Shown: positions 41,898 to 50,410, counted from the stretch's first letter. The stretch: 64,000 nucleotides of DNA from an uncultured Oscillospiraceae bacterium (GCA_947626315.1 CANQRQ010000002.1:1-64000), one strand, 5' to 3'. Notes: generated by a model not told the origin, from the sequence alone. Numbers and translations: made by a program.

Positions 41898-42166
41898 TTC
41901 CGCGCCCGGCGGTCTCGCCGGGCGCGGAACAGCTTGCCAAAAAAGCCTCGCAGAGTTTCGCGCCCGCAGGCGCGAAAGCAGTTTGATCGTTTTTTCCGGC
42001 GGCATGTACGTCGGAAAAAACTCTTCTCAGCCCGCAAACGTGCGCGAACCCCGTCTTTAATGGGGTTCGTCGTGCGCTGCAGCGGGCTGCAGCTCTCTTG
42101 TCAAAAAAGGGCTACAGCCCTTTTTTGACAGTCTCTTCCGCGCCCGGCGGTCTCGCCGGGCGCGGA
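41898..42166. repeat. Two identical GC hairpins flanking other palindromes between the PIG-L gene and rplL
   Basis: TTCCGCGCCCGGCG-GTCT-CGCCGGGCGCGG occurs at 41898-41929 and again in the same orientation at 42136-42166. Between them lie GTTTCGCGCC/GGCGCGAAAG, TTTTTTCCG/CGGAAAAAA and GAACCCC/GGGGTTC palindromes. The 372-bp gap holds no gene. Confidence 0.7.
42099..42130. terminator. Bidirectional terminator beyond rplL
   Basis: TGTCAAAAAAGGGCT/AGCCCTTTTTTGACA is a 15-bp perfect stem with a 2-nt centre, with U-rich arms on both strands. It lies between the two GC hairpins and probably ends rplJ-rplL transcription. Confidence 0.75.
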
Positions 42167-42195
42167 GCTTGGCCTTATACAATTCAGAGAGAAGC

Positions 42196-42567
42196 TTACT
42201 TGATCTCGACGGTGGCGCCGACGGCTTCCAGCTGGGCCTTGAGGGCCTCGGCATCTTCCTTGGAAACGCCTTCCTTGATCTTGGCGGGGACGCCCTCGAC
42301 CAGGCCCTTGGCCTCGGCCAGGCCCAGACCGGTGATCCCGCGGACTTCCTTGATGACCTTGATCTTCTGATCGCCGAAGGAGGTCATGACCACATCAAAC
42401 TCGGTCTTCTCTTCCTCGACAGGGGCGGCGGCGCCGCCGGCAGCGGGAGCGGCGACAGCGGCAGCGGAGACACCGAAGGTGTCCTCCAGGGCATGGACCA
42501 GCTCAGAGAGCTCCAGAACGGAAAGGCCCTTGATCTCTTCGATCAGAGCGGTGATTTTTTCACTCAT
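42196..42567 (-). CDS. rplL: Ribosomal protein L7/L12
   Basis: 123-aa ribosomal stalk protein: N-terminal dimerisation helix ([28 protein letters not shown]), Ala/Gly hinge and C-terminal factor-binding domain ([24 protein letters not shown]). It is 40 bp downstream of rplJ with its own ribosome-binding site. Normal length. Confidence 0.98.
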   Translation of the reverse strand: MSEKITALIEEIKGLSVLELSELVHALEDTFGVSAAAVAAPAAGGAAAPVEEEKTEFDVVMTSFGDQKIKVIKEVRGITGLGLAEAKGLVEGVPAKIKEGVSKEDAEALKAQLEAVGATVEIK

Positions 42568-42607
42568 CGTAAATTTCCTCCATTAATAATCTTTCTTTGT
42601 TTTCCGC

Positions 42608-43135
42608 TTATTCAGCGGCTTCGGCGGGCTCGACAGAGCCGCCCTTCTGCTCGAGAATCTGGCCCAGGCAGACGGCCAGGCTGGTGATGGGAGCGATCAT
42701 GGTGCCCAGGACCTTGGCGTACAGCGCGTCCTTGGAAGGCAGCGCCGCCATCTCCGCGATCTCCGCCTCGTTCAGGACCTTGCCCTCCATGAAGGCGGCC
42801 TTGATGTTGAAGCGGTCACCCAGCTTCTTGCTGTAGTCGCTGACGATCCGGAAAGGCGCGATGGGGTCCTTGACCGAGGTAGCCAGAGAGGTGGTGCCGT
42901 TGAGAACATGGTCCAACTCGTTCATGCCCAGCTTGTCCAGGGCCTTGCGGGTCAGGGTGTTCTTGACGACGGTGTAGTTGACCTCCTCCTTGCGCAGCTC
43001 GGTGCGCAGAGCGGTGTCCTCCGCCACGGTGATCCCCTTGTAGTCGATGAGGATGCCGGCGTCAGCGCTCTTGATGCGCTCGGCCAGAGCGTCAACGATC
43101 GCCTGTTTCTCGCTGAGAACCTTTGCGTTTGGCAT
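42608..43135 (-). CDS. rplJ: Ribosomal protein L10
   Basis: 175-aa protein anchoring L7/L12 to the large subunit. Typical LSEKQAIVDALAERIKSADAGILIDYKGITV N-terminus and VVKNTLTRKAL, with an Ala/Glu-rich end. Preceded by an L10 leader and attenuator that give feedback control by the L10-L12 complex. rplK/rplA are not directly upstream; sigG is divergent instead. Confidence 0.98.
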   Translation of the reverse strand: MPNAKVLSEKQAIVDALAERIKSADAGILIDYKGITVAEDTALRTELRKEEVNYTVVKNTLTRKALDKLGMNELDHVLNGTTSLATSVKDPIAPFRIVSDYSKKLGDRFNIKAAFMEGKVLNEAEIAEMAALPSKDALYAKVLGTMIAPITSLAVCLGQILEQKGGSVEPAEAAE

Positions 43136-43171
43136 ATGCGTGTTTCACCTCCGTGAGATGTAATCTGCGCC

Positions 43172-43285
43172 CAAAAAGAAAGCTCCGCGCATAAAGACGC
43201 GGAGGCACAAAAACAATCAAAAAATCATGTTGATGTCCTCGGCAGGATTTACGGCCTGAGCCACCTGCTGTCTTCGGAGCGCTCA
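43172..43285 (-). promoter_or_regulatory. Ribosomal protein L10 leader with attenuator
   Basis: On the minus strand GAAGACAGCAGGTG and ATCCTGCCGAGGA (43233-43283) form the L10-leader core. They are followed by a terminator-like stem CTCCGCG/CGCGGAG with a T-rich tail (43172-43204) upstream of rplJ. This matches the known Firmicutes leader bound by L10(L12). Confidence 0.9.
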
Positions 43286-43288
43286 ATT

Positions 43289-43317
43289 AATATACTCCCG
43301 GAATGGCCTTTTGTCAA
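43289..43317 (-). promoter_or_regulatory. Sigma-A promoter of rplJ-rplL
   Basis: TTGACA (43312-43317), a 17-bp spacer and TATATT (43289-43294) on the minus strand, just before the L10 leader. Confidence 0.85.
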
Positions 43318-43382
43318 GCCCTTTTTCCCGGAAACCGCGCGCTTTCCTGCCCCACCGCCGATACGGACCGTCCTGCCGTCCC

Positions 43383-43412
43383 GTATCAAATTTCCCGGGC
43401 CGGGAAATAATA
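43383..43412 (+). promoter_or_regulatory. Candidate sigma-F/sigma-G promoter of sigG
   Basis: GTATC (43383-43387), a 15-bp spacer and GGAAATAATA (43403-43412), which fits the forespore consensus GYATA...GGnnAnAnTR. A CCACAC/GTGTGG pair (43414-43448) surrounds the ribosome-binding site; transcripts from this promoter would start near the left arm. Confidence 0.65.
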
Positions 43413-43452
43413 ACCACACGCTTTCGGAGCGAAGCAAAAGGAGTGTGGTTGG

Positions 43453-44229
43453 ATGCAGGGAAAGGTAGAGATCTGCGGGGTGAACACGGCCAACCTGCCG
43501 GTGCTGAAGAGCGGCGAGACCCGCCGCCTGCTGGAGCAGGCCCATGCGGGCAGCGCCGCCGCCCGGGAGGAGCTGATCTCCGGGAATCTGCGGCTGGTGC
43601 TCTCGGTGGTGCAGAAATTTGCCGGCCGGGGCGAGAGCATGGACGACCTGTTCCAGGTGGGCGTCATCGGCCTGATCAAGGCGGTGGACTGCTTTGACCT
43701 GAGCCAGAACGTGCAGTTTTCCACCTACGGGGTCCCCATGATCGCCGGTGAGCTGCGGCGCTTTTTGCGGGACCACAGCGCCGTGCGGGTGTCCCGCTCC
43801 ATGCGGGATACCGCCTACCGGGTGCTCCAGGTCAAGGAAAAGCTCACCGCCGAGACCGGCCGGGAGCCGGACATCGAGACGATCTCCAAGGCGCTGGATA
43901 TCCCCCGCCAGGAGGTGGTGTTCGCTCTGGAGGCCATCTGCGACCCGGTGTCCCTCTACGACCCGGTGTACAGCGACGGCGGAGAAAGCGCCTGCGTGAT
44001 GGACCAGATCGGGGACCCCCGGAACACCGACGAGCACTGGCTGGAGCAGATCGCCCTGGAGGAGGCCATGCGCCGCCTGAACGCCCGGGAGAAGCGGATC
44101 CTGGCTCTGCGCTTTTACGACGGCCGGACCCAGATGGAGGTGGCCAAAGAGGTGGGCATCTCCCAGGCGCAGGTCTCCCGCCTGGAGAAAAATGCCATCC
44201 GGCAGATCAAGAAAAACATCACGGCCTAG
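43453..44229 (+). CDS. sigG: Late forespore sigma factor SigG
   Basis: 258-aa sigma-70 family factor. The N-terminus VEICGVNTANLPVLKSGE is characteristic of SigG. Region 2 follows (NLRLVLSVVQKFAGRGESMDDLFQVGVIGLIKAVD), then region 3 and the region 4 helix-turn-helix (TQMEVAKEVGISQAQVSRLEKNAI). It directs late forespore genes. AAGGAG precedes ATG 43453. The usual spoIIGA-sigE neighbours are not present; sigG stands alone between rplJ and ricT. Confidence 0.95.
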   Translation: MQGKVEICGVNTANLPVLKSGETRRLLEQAHAGSAAAREELISGNLRLVLSVVQKFAGRGESMDDLFQVGVIGLIKAVDCFDLSQNVQFSTYGVPMIAGELRRFLRDHSAVRVSRSMRDTAYRVLQVKEKLTAETGREPDIETISKALDIPRQEVVFALEAICDPVSLYDPVYSDGGESACVMDQIGDPRNTDEHWLEQIALEEAMRRLNAREKRILALRFYDGRTQMEVAKEVGISQAQVSRLEKNAIRQIKKNITA

Positions 44230-44241
44230 CGCCATAAAAAG

Positions 44242-44273
44242 TCCGTCCCTCTGCTGGTTGGCAGAGGGACGGA
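44242..44273. terminator. Bidirectional terminator between sigG and ricT
   Basis: TCCGTCCCTCTGC/GCAGAGGGACGGA, a 13-bp stem with a 6-nt loop. TTTTT follows on the minus strand (for ricT) and TTCTGTTTTT on the plus strand (for sigG). Confidence 0.92.
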
Positions 44274-44283
44274 TCTTCTGTTT

Positions 44284-45597
44284 TTATGCCTGTTTGTTTT
44301 CTCCGCCGGAGCGGGACCGGGGCCGCCCCCGGTAATAGCTGCGGCGCCGGCTCTTCTGGCCCGCGTTGTCCGCCTTGGGGCTGGTGTTCTCCCGGTGCGC
44401 GGGCGAGGGGGATTTGGGGGGCTTTGCCTCCTGCCGGGGCCGGGCCTCGCCGCGGGGCTTGTTCTCCCCCTTGGCCTTCTGGGCGCCTTTGCCCTTCTGC
44501 CCGCGGCCGCTCTTCTCCTGGGCCTGGGGCTGGGCCTTGCGCTCCTTGGGCTGGACGGGCACGGCGGCGCTCTCCGCCTTGCCCTTGCCCTTCTGGCCGC
44601 CCCGGCGGTTGTTCCGCCGCTTGCGGACCACCGCCTCCGCCGTGGTCTCCTTGGGCGTCTCGGGCACCGCGTCGGAAACCAGCATCATGGGGATGGCCCA
44701 CTCGTCCTCCTTTTCCTCTTCCTCCTCCGGCTCGGGGGGGACATAGTGGAGCACAGAGGGCGGCGTCTCCCCGTCCTTGGGACGTCCGCCGGGGACAGCG
44801 GCCAGCTCGTTGGCCTTGAAGGTCTTCAGCGTGTCGTCGCTGTCACCGTCCAGCTTGACCTTGACGGTCTGGCGCAGCAGGTTCACCTGCATGGCGGTGC
44901 CGTAGCCGTCCTTGGTCTCCACAAAGGCCCCCTGCTTGGGCACCTTTTTCACCAGGTCCTCATAGGCCGCCTGCTCATAGCGCAGGCAGCACATCAGCCG
45001 GCCGCAGCTGCCGGAGATTTTGGCCGGGTTCAGAGACAGGGACTGCACCTTGGCCATCTTGGTGGACACGGGCTGAAAATCGTCCAGAAACTGGCTGCAG
45101 CAGTAGGGGCGGCCGCATATGCCGATGCCGCCGATCATCTTGGCCTCGTCCCGCACGCCGATCTGCCGCAGCTCGATCCGGCTGCGGAAGACCCCGGCCA
45201 GATCCTTTACCAACTCCCGGAAATCCACCCGGCCGTCGGAGGTGAAAAAGAAGGTGATCTTACTGCCCTCAAAATTGCACTCCACATCTACCAGCTTCAT
45301 GTCCAGCCCGTGCTGGGCAATTTTTTTCTGGCAGACCTCAAAGGCGTCCTTTTCCCGGCGCTTGTTGATCTGGGCCACCCGCAGATCCTCGGAGGTGGCG
45401 ATCCGGGCCACCGGCCGCAGGGGCTGGACCACGGCGCTGTCCTCCACCGGGTGACAGCCCCGGACACAGTCGGCAATCTCCAGGCCCTTGGCCGTCTCCA
45501 CGATCACCTTGTCCCCGGTCTTGACGTCAAACCCATTCGGGGCGAAGGAATAGCACTTGCCCCGGTTTTTAAATTTTACGCTTACTATGTCTGTCAA
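44284..45597 (-). CDS. ricT: PSP1-domain protein RicT/YaaT with long basic tail
   Basis: 437 aa. The PSP1 core (about residues 1-270) has the conserved cysteine region GIGICGRPYCCSQFL and SGSCGRLMCCLRYE, known in RicT/YaaT to take part in an iron-sulfur-binding Ric complex affecting RNase Y and sporulation. A tail of about 140 residues rich in Lys, Gln and Gly follows, absent from the shorter family members. The start is TTG 45597, overlapping the holB stop (TTGA), and gives the normal TDIVSVKFKNRGK N-terminus; the longer track ORF reads into holB out of frame. Confidence 0.9.
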   Translation of the reverse strand: MTDIVSVKFKNRGKCYSFAPNGFDVKTGDKVIVETAKGLEIADCVRGCHPVEDSAVVQPLRPVARIATSEDLRVAQINKRREKDAFEVCQKKIAQHGLDMKLVDVECNFEGSKITFFFTSDGRVDFRELVKDLAGVFRSRIELRQIGVRDEAKMIGGIGICGRPYCCSQFLDDFQPVSTKMAKVQSLSLNPAKISGSCGRLMCCLRYEQAAYEDLVKKVPKQGAFVETKDGYGTAMQVNLLRQTVKVKLDGDSDDTLKTFKANELAAVPGGRPKDGETPPSVLHYVPPEPEEEEEKEDEWAIPMMLVSDAVPETPKETTAEAVVRKRRNNRRGGQKGKGKAESAAVPVQPKERKAQPQAQEKSGRGQKGKGAQKAKGENKPRGEARPRQEAKPPKSPSPAHRENTSPKADNAGQKSRRRSYYRGRPRSRSGGENKQA

Positions 45598-46415
45598 TGC
45601 TCTCGTCCTCTGTTTCCGGCCCGGGCGGGAGCGTGTACCGCCATCAGGCCAAATATATGTTTTACGCCTACGTTTGCCCGGAGATAGGCCTCGCAGCGGC
45701 TGTTGAGTTCCGCCAGGTCCGCCAGCCGGGCCCGGCTGAACCCCAGGCTGTCCCGCCGGGCGCACAGCATGTCCCCCAGCAGCTGCTCCACACAGCCGGT
45801 GAAGGCGGCGGCGCCGGCGCTGTCCATCCCCTCGTTGGCGGCGCACCAGGCGAAGAGCCGCGCCGGGTCCCCCGCGGCGGCGGCGCGGAGATAGGCCTCC
45901 GCCAACTGAAGGCTGCGCTCGTCCGCCTCGCTCCGCCCCCCGCTGAGCGTGCGCTCGGCGCAGCGGGAGCGCACCGTGGGCAGAAGCAGCTCCACGTTGG
46001 AGGCCGTCAGGAAAAACAGGGCCCCGGCGGGGGGCTCCTCCAGGAGCTTCAGCGCCGCGTTCTGGGCCTGGGCATTCATGGTGTCCGCCTCTTCGATGAT
46101 ATAGACCTTCCGGGCCGCCTCGTTAGGCAGGATCACCGCGTCCGCCGCGATCCTGCGGATCTGGTCCACGCCGATCTCCCGTTTCTGCCGCCCCTTATCG
46201 TCCGTCAGGCGGCGGACGCTGATCACATCCGGGTGGATGCCCGCGGCGATTTTCCGGCAGTGCCGGCAGCGGCCGCAGGGCGAGGCCCCGCCCTGCTCGC
46301 ACAAGGCGGCGGCCGCCATCAGCCGGGCCTGGCGCAGGCTCTCTTCCCGGTCGGGGGAGGAGAGGATGACGGCGTGGGCCGCCGGCCGGGCGTTCATTGT
46401 CAGCGGTTCATCCAT
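45594..46415 (-). CDS. holB: DNA polymerase III delta' subunit (clamp loader)
   Basis: 273-aa AAA+ family clamp-loader subunit. It has the zinc-binding CEQGGASPCGRCRHC (about residues 39-53), the YIIEEADTMNAQAQNAALKLLEEPP Walker B-like/sensor region and FFLTASNVELLLPTVRSRC. GGAGG sits 5 nt before ATG 46415. It is followed by ricT with a 4-bp overlap, the conserved holB-ricT pairing of Firmicutes. Confidence 0.95.
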   Translation of the reverse strand: MDEPLTMNARPAAHAVILSSPDREESLRQARLMAAAALCEQGGASPCGRCRHCRKIAAGIHPDVISVRRLTDDKGRQKREIGVDQIRRIAADAVILPNEAARKVYIIEEADTMNAQAQNAALKLLEEPPAGALFFLTASNVELLLPTVRSRCAERTLSGGRSEADERSLQLAEAYLRAAAAGDPARLFAWCAANEGMDSAGAAAFTGCVEQLLGDMLCARRDSLGFSRARLADLAELNSRCEAYLRANVGVKHIFGLMAVHAPARAGNRGREH

Positions 46416-46467
46416 AGGGGCCTCCGGATCAAAGGTTCTTATACTTATTATAACTACCTAACTTTAT

Positions 46468-46496
46468 ATTTTACAATTTTAGGCCGGACTAGTCAA
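46468..46496 (-). promoter_or_regulatory. Sigma-A promoter of holB-ricT
   Basis: TTGACT (46491-46496), a 17-bp spacer and TAAAAT (46468-46473) on the minus strand. A second possible -10 (TATAAT) lies about 20 bp downstream. Confidence 0.7.
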
Positions 46497-46510
46497 CAAA
46501 AATTCCCGTT

Positions 46511-46711
46511 TTATTTCCCCCGCCGGTTGGCCGCGGCCAGGGCCGCCCCCGCGGCGACGGAGCAGAGGCAGCACAGGCAGATCAGCACCAGGGCGGGTTT
46601 CCCCTGGAGGAAGCCTGCCCGGGGGTTAAACTCGTTGAGGATGCCCAGCACCAGCAGCGCCAGAGACAGCGCGATGCTCAGGTGGGGCAGCAGCGCCTTG
46701 AAATGCCTCAT
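46511..46711 (-). CDS. Small membrane protein of unknown function
   Basis: 66 aa with two hydrophobic helices (LSIALSLALLVLGIL and ALVLICLCCLCSVAAGAALA) separated by a short loop, and a basic end (NRRGK). Its start overlaps the stop of the upstream glycosidase gene by 4 bp (ATGA), supporting real translation. I do not recognise a family; it may be an accessory of that protein. Confidence 0.75.
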   Translation of the reverse strand: MRHFKALLPHLSIALSLALLVLGILNEFNPRAGFLQGKPALVLICLCCLCSVAAGAALAAANRRGK

Positions 46712-47715
46712 TCCTCGATCTCCTTTATCAGCAGAATGTCGCCCAGCTCACGGTCCGCGCCGTTGCTCTGCCGGCTGTAGCGCTCATGGTTAAAGAGCAT
46801 CAGGGCCGAGCCGCCCCCGTCCAGATTGTAGGCGCTGACGCAGCCCAGATCCTGAAAGACCTGCGCCAGCTCCGGGATGGTCATGCCCTTGGAGTACTCC
46901 TCCTGCCGGCCGTCCACCACCACGAAGCAATAGTGCCCCGGCTCATAGTAGCCCAGCGCGCTGCGGGGGTTGGGAAAGCTCACCGCGGTGCTGACGCTGT
47001 AACTCTCGTAAGGCTGGCCGTTTTCGTCCAGCAGGGAGGGGCCGAAATTCCAGACCTGCACAGCCCCCTGCTCCAGCAGCTCGTCCACGTTGTAGCTGTC
47101 CGGGCGGTACATCTCGATCCGGCCGTCGTCAAACAGCACGCAGATATCGCAGTAGGCGTAGCCCTTTTTATAGACCTGGCCGTTTCGCACCAGAAAGCCG
47201 TTGCCCTGATAGGAATACTGGTCCCCGCTGATGGACACGATGGCGCCGGAGTCCCGGTCCATCTCCATGGCGTCCTGGACAGAGTAGTAGCGGAGCTCGT
47301 TGTTGGCGGTGTAGGTGCAGAAATTCTCCGGAGAGGCCACATAGATATCCGCCACATGGTAGACGATCTGATTCCGCCCCTCGCCCACCGTCACTGTCTC
47401 CAGGGTGACGGAGACGTTGGGGCTGGTGTAGCTGTGGTCCGTGCGGACCGTCTCCTCCGTGAAATGCTCCGCAAAGCGGATCTGCCAGGGGTTCCTGTTG
47501 TCCTCCTCCGGGGGCGGCGTCTCCTGAGAGACGGGGGCCTGGGTGGGGGCCGAAACCGTGGGGCTTGGCTGAACCGGGGGCGCGGGGCGCAGAGCCGGAA
47601 GCCCGTACTGGAAGAAAGCATAGACCAGCAGGATCAGCAGTGCCAGCAGCAGATCCAGCAGCGCCAACAGCGCCGGGTGCGGCCGGAAGCCGTTTCCATC
47701 GCCTGTTTTTTTCAT
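46708..47715 (-). CDS. Membrane-anchored phosphodiester glycosidase (NAGPA family)
   Basis: 335 aa. An N-terminal anchor helix (ALLALLDLLLALLILLVYAFF) and a Pro-rich stretch precede the NAGPA/DUF2233 domain: VTVGEGRNQIVYHVADIYV, SISGDQYSY, FVVVDGRQ, and the catalytic-region signature YNLDGGGSALM near the end. The family removes GlcNAc or related sugars from phosphodiesters, probably in cell-wall polymer turnover outside the cell. It is transcribed with the downstream 66-aa membrane protein. Confidence 0.9.
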   Translation of the reverse strand: MKKTGDGNGFRPHPALLALLDLLLALLILLVYAFFQYGLPALRPAPPVQPSPTVSAPTQAPVSQETPPPEEDNRNPWQIRFAEHFTEETVRTDHSYTSPNVSVTLETVTVGEGRNQIVYHVADIYVASPENFCTYTANNELRYYSVQDAMEMDRDSGAIVSISGDQYSYQGNGFLVRNGQVYKKGYAYCDICVLFDDGRIEMYRPDSYNVDELLEQGAVQVWNFGPSLLDENGQPYESYSVSTAVSFPNPRSALGYYEPGHYCFVVVDGRQEEYSKGMTIPELAQVFQDLGCVSAYNLDGGGSALMLFNHERYSRQSNGADRELGDILLIKEIEE

Positions 47716-47824
47716 TTACCGGCGCCTCCCTCCTGCCTCTGCACGCGCAGCGGCAGCGTGATCCCGCCCGCGGACAGGCAGAAGAGCCCTGTTTAGGCCT
47801 GTGCGCGGGGCAAAATCTTTTTTG

Positions 47825-47853
47825 ATTATAAAGCATGTGCTTCATCCTGTCAA
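47825..47853 (-). promoter_or_regulatory. Sigma-A promoter of the phosphodiester glycosidase operon
   Basis: TTGACA (47848-47853), a 17-bp spacer and TATAAT (47825-47830) on the minus strand, a perfect match lying back to back with the CotH-gene promoter. Confidence 0.88.
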
Positions 47854-47859
47854 ATCCTG

Positions 47860-47888
47860 TTGTGTTTGCCGGGAAATTCTGTTAGAAT
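47860..47888 (+). promoter_or_regulatory. Sigma-A-like promoter of the CotH-domain gene
   Basis: TTGTGT (47860-47865), a 17-bp spacer and TAGAAT (47883-47888). The -35 boxes of the two divergent promoters are only 6 bp apart. Confidence 0.65.
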
Positions 47889-47935
47889 ACGGTACATGAC
47901 ATAAACCCCTTGCCGGGGTCTTTCCGGAGAGAACC

Positions 47936-50329
47936 ATGGTAAAGAAGAGCACCCTCCTTACGGCCTGCGCGGCCGCGGCCATCCTGCTGTTGGCCGCGGC
48001 GCTCCTTCTGCGCCCTTCGGCGGCGGAGACAGCTCCCCCGTCCCCGGCGGCGGAGCCCTCGCCCGCTGCGGAGCTCCCCCCGCTGCGCATCTCCGAGCTG
48101 ATGAGCAAAAACCGGGCCACCCTGCTGGACGGCGAGGGTCTTTTTTCCGACTGGATCGAGCTGGAGAACCTGGGCACGGAGCCGGTGGAGCTGAGCGGCT
48201 GGACCCTCTCCGACCGGGAGGACAGCCCCAAGTATACGCTGCCCCAGGGGCAGCTGGGTCCCGGGGACTTTCTGCTGATTTTCTGCGGAGACGGGGAGGG
48301 GGAGCTCCGGGCGCCCTTTTCGCTCTCGGAGGGGGAGACGGTCTGCCTCCGGGCCCCCTCCGGCGCTCTGGCCAGCCAGGTCCTCTGCACCGCCGTGGAG
48401 GCGGACCGATCCCTTGCGCTGGGGGAGGACGGGGAATACGCCGAGTGCCGTTGGCCCAGCCCGGGCTACCCCAACACGCCCCAGGGCTATGACGCCTTCT
48501 GCGCCGCCTCCCCCGCCGCCGGGCCTCTGGTGCTCAACGAGGTGATGGTGGCCAATAAGCGCCTGGTCCTCCAGGCGGACCAGGATCCGGAGGACTGGGT
48601 CGAGCTGAAAAACATCTCCGACGAGCCGGTGTCCCTCAAGGGCTGGCACCTGTCCGACGATCGGAATGACTATGCCCTTTTCCCGCTCCCGGACAGAAAG
48701 CTCAAGCCCGGGGAGAGTCTTCTGATCTTCTGCGCGGAGGATACCGGCCCCTCTCTCCCCGGATCCTGCCGGGCGAATTTTGCCCTGAACGCCGTCTCGG
48801 AGGAGCTGTACCTCACTGACCCCCAGGGGAAGCTGGCGGACTATGCCGCCCTGCACGATATCCCCGTCAACGGCAGCATGGGCCGGATGGACGGGGAAAA
48901 CGGCTTTTTCTATTTCGCGGAGCCCAGCCCCCGCCGTTCCAATGAAAACGGCGAGCGCCGGATCTCCGACTGTCCCCGGGCCCTGGAGCCGGACGGGATC
49001 TTTGAAGGGCGCTCCTCCGTGACCGTGGAGCTGGAGGCCAAGGGCCGCATCTACTACAGCCTGGACGGCTCCCTCCCCACGGCGGGATCCGGCGTCTACC
49101 AGGAGCCTCTGGTCCTGGACGGCACCGCCGTCGTCCGGGCCGTGGCCGTGGAAGAGGGGGCGCTGCCCAGCCCGCCGGTGACCTACAGCTATTTTCTCAA
49201 CGAGGGGCACAGCCTGCCGGTGCTGAGCCTGGCGGTGGACAGCCCGGTGGCCTTCACTCAGATGTACGGCAGCGGGCAGAAGTACCTGGATCTCCCCGCC
49301 AACGCCGCCCTTTACGACGGAGAACACAGCTTCAACCGGCGCTGCGGCGTGAGCATGAAGGGCTGGACCAGCCTCGGCCTGCCCCGGAAGAGCATGGGCC
49401 TCTCCTTTAGCGGGATGTACGGCGGGGATCTGGACTGCGACGTGTTCGGAAACGGCATCACCCGCTACGGCTCGCTCTCCGTCCGGGGCGGGCAGGATTT
49501 CTATTCCACCATCTTCCGCAACGAGCTGCTCCAGACCCTGGGGCTGGAGCTGTCCGACGGGCTGCTCTGCCAGGAGAGCAAGTACTGCGTGCTGTACGTC
49601 AACGGGGAGTACCGGGGGATCTACTGCCTCAAGGAGGACTATTCCCGCCAGTATTACGCCTCCCGCCGGGGCGTGGACAAGGACAGCGTCACCATGCTCC
49701 GCACGCCCGTAGGACCGGGGTCAGACTTTTGGAAGGAAATTCTGGACTTTTCCTGGTCGGAGAATCTGAACCAGGAGGAAAACTACCGCTATATCGACAG
49801 TCTGGTGGACCTGGACAGTCTGATCGACTGGTTCCTCCTGGAGGGCTATTCCGCCAACACCGACGTGGAGGGCAACGCCCGCGTCTTTCGCTCCACGGAG
49901 ACAGACGGAAAATGGCAGTTTGCCGCCTATGATTTTGACTGGTCCCTCACCGCCACCATGGGGAATTTCAACTCCCTGTTTGAAAACACGAACCGCACCG
50001 GCACCCAGTTTTCCATCCTGCTGCGCAAGCTGCTGAACCGGCCGGACTTTCGGGACCGGGTGCTGCGCCGTTACGCGGAGCTGAGCCAAAGCACCTTCTC
50101 CAACGAGCATGTGTTGGACCTGATCGACCGGTTTCAGGCGCTGCTGGAGCCGGAGATCGCCCGGGACCGGGCCTATTGGGGCCTGAGCGTGGACAAGTGG
50201 AACCAGGAGGTGGACGTGCTTCGCCGCTTCATCGAGGGGAACGACTGGGCCCGGCACAACATCCAGGAACTCAAACGGCTGACCGGCCTCTCCGACGCGG
50301 AGATGGCGGTCTATTTCCCGGAGGAGTGA
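47936..50329 (+). CDS. Exported CotH-family kinase protein with lamin-tail and chitobiase-like domains
   Basis: 797 aa. A signal/anchor helix (about residues 5-26) is followed by two lamin-tail domains (LRISELMSKNRATLLDGEG... and LVLNEVMVANKRLVLQADQ..., each with DWIELxN/DWVELKN and GWxLSD), a short chitobiase/hexosaminidase C-terminal-like domain (GRIYYSLDGSLPT), then the CotH kinase-like domain with GVSMKGWTSL, GEYRGIYCLKE and the metal-binding FAAYDFDWS. CotH proteins phosphorylate secreted or spore-coat proteins. The multidomain exported form suggests a surface substrate. Confidence 0.9.
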   Translation: MVKKSTLLTACAAAAILLLAAALLLRPSAAETAPPSPAAEPSPAAELPPLRISELMSKNRATLLDGEGLFSDWIELENLGTEPVELSGWTLSDREDSPKYTLPQGQLGPGDFLLIFCGDGEGELRAPFSLSEGETVCLRAPSGALASQVLCTAVEADRSLALGEDGEYAECRWPSPGYPNTPQGYDAFCAASPAAGPLVLNEVMVANKRLVLQADQDPEDWVELKNISDEPVSLKGWHLSDDRNDYALFPLPDRKLKPGESLLIFCAEDTGPSLPGSCRANFALNAVSEELYLTDPQGKLADYAALHDIPVNGSMGRMDGENGFFYFAEPSPRRSNENGERRISDCPRALEPDGIFEGRSSVTVELEAKGRIYYSLDGSLPTAGSGVYQEPLVLDGTAVVRAVAVEEGALPSPPVTYSYFLNEGHSLPVLSLAVDSPVAFTQMYGSGQKYLDLPANAALYDGEHSFNRRCGVSMKGWTSLGLPRKSMGLSFSGMYGGDLDCDVFGNGITRYGSLSVRGGQDFYSTIFRNELLQTLGLELSDGLLCQESKYCVLYVNGEYRGIYCLKEDYSRQYYASRRGVDKDSVTMLRTPVGPGSDFWKEILDFSWSENLNQEENYRYIDSLVDLDSLIDWFLLEGYSANTDVEGNARVFRSTETDGKWQFAAYDFDWSLTATMGNFNSLFENTNRTGTQFSILLRKLLNRPDFRDRVLRRYAELSQSTFSNEHVLDLIDRFQALLEPEIARDRAYWGLSVDKWNQEVDVLRRFIEGNDWARHNIQELKRLTGLSDAEMAVYFPEE

Positions 50330-50345
50330 CACGCTAAAGTTTTCC

Positions 50346-50374
50346 TTGCCTGCCTCAGAACCGGCATGTATAAT
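50346..50374 (+). promoter_or_regulatory. Sigma-A promoter of PAP2-trmH-ald genes
   Basis: TTGCCT (50346-50351), a 17-bp spacer and TATAAT (50369-50374). It overlaps the beginning of the longer track ORF and therefore supports ATG 50411 for the next gene. Confidence 0.78.
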
Positions 50375-50410
50375 AATGTAAGAAAAAATAAAAGGAAAGA
50401 GGAATGTTCT

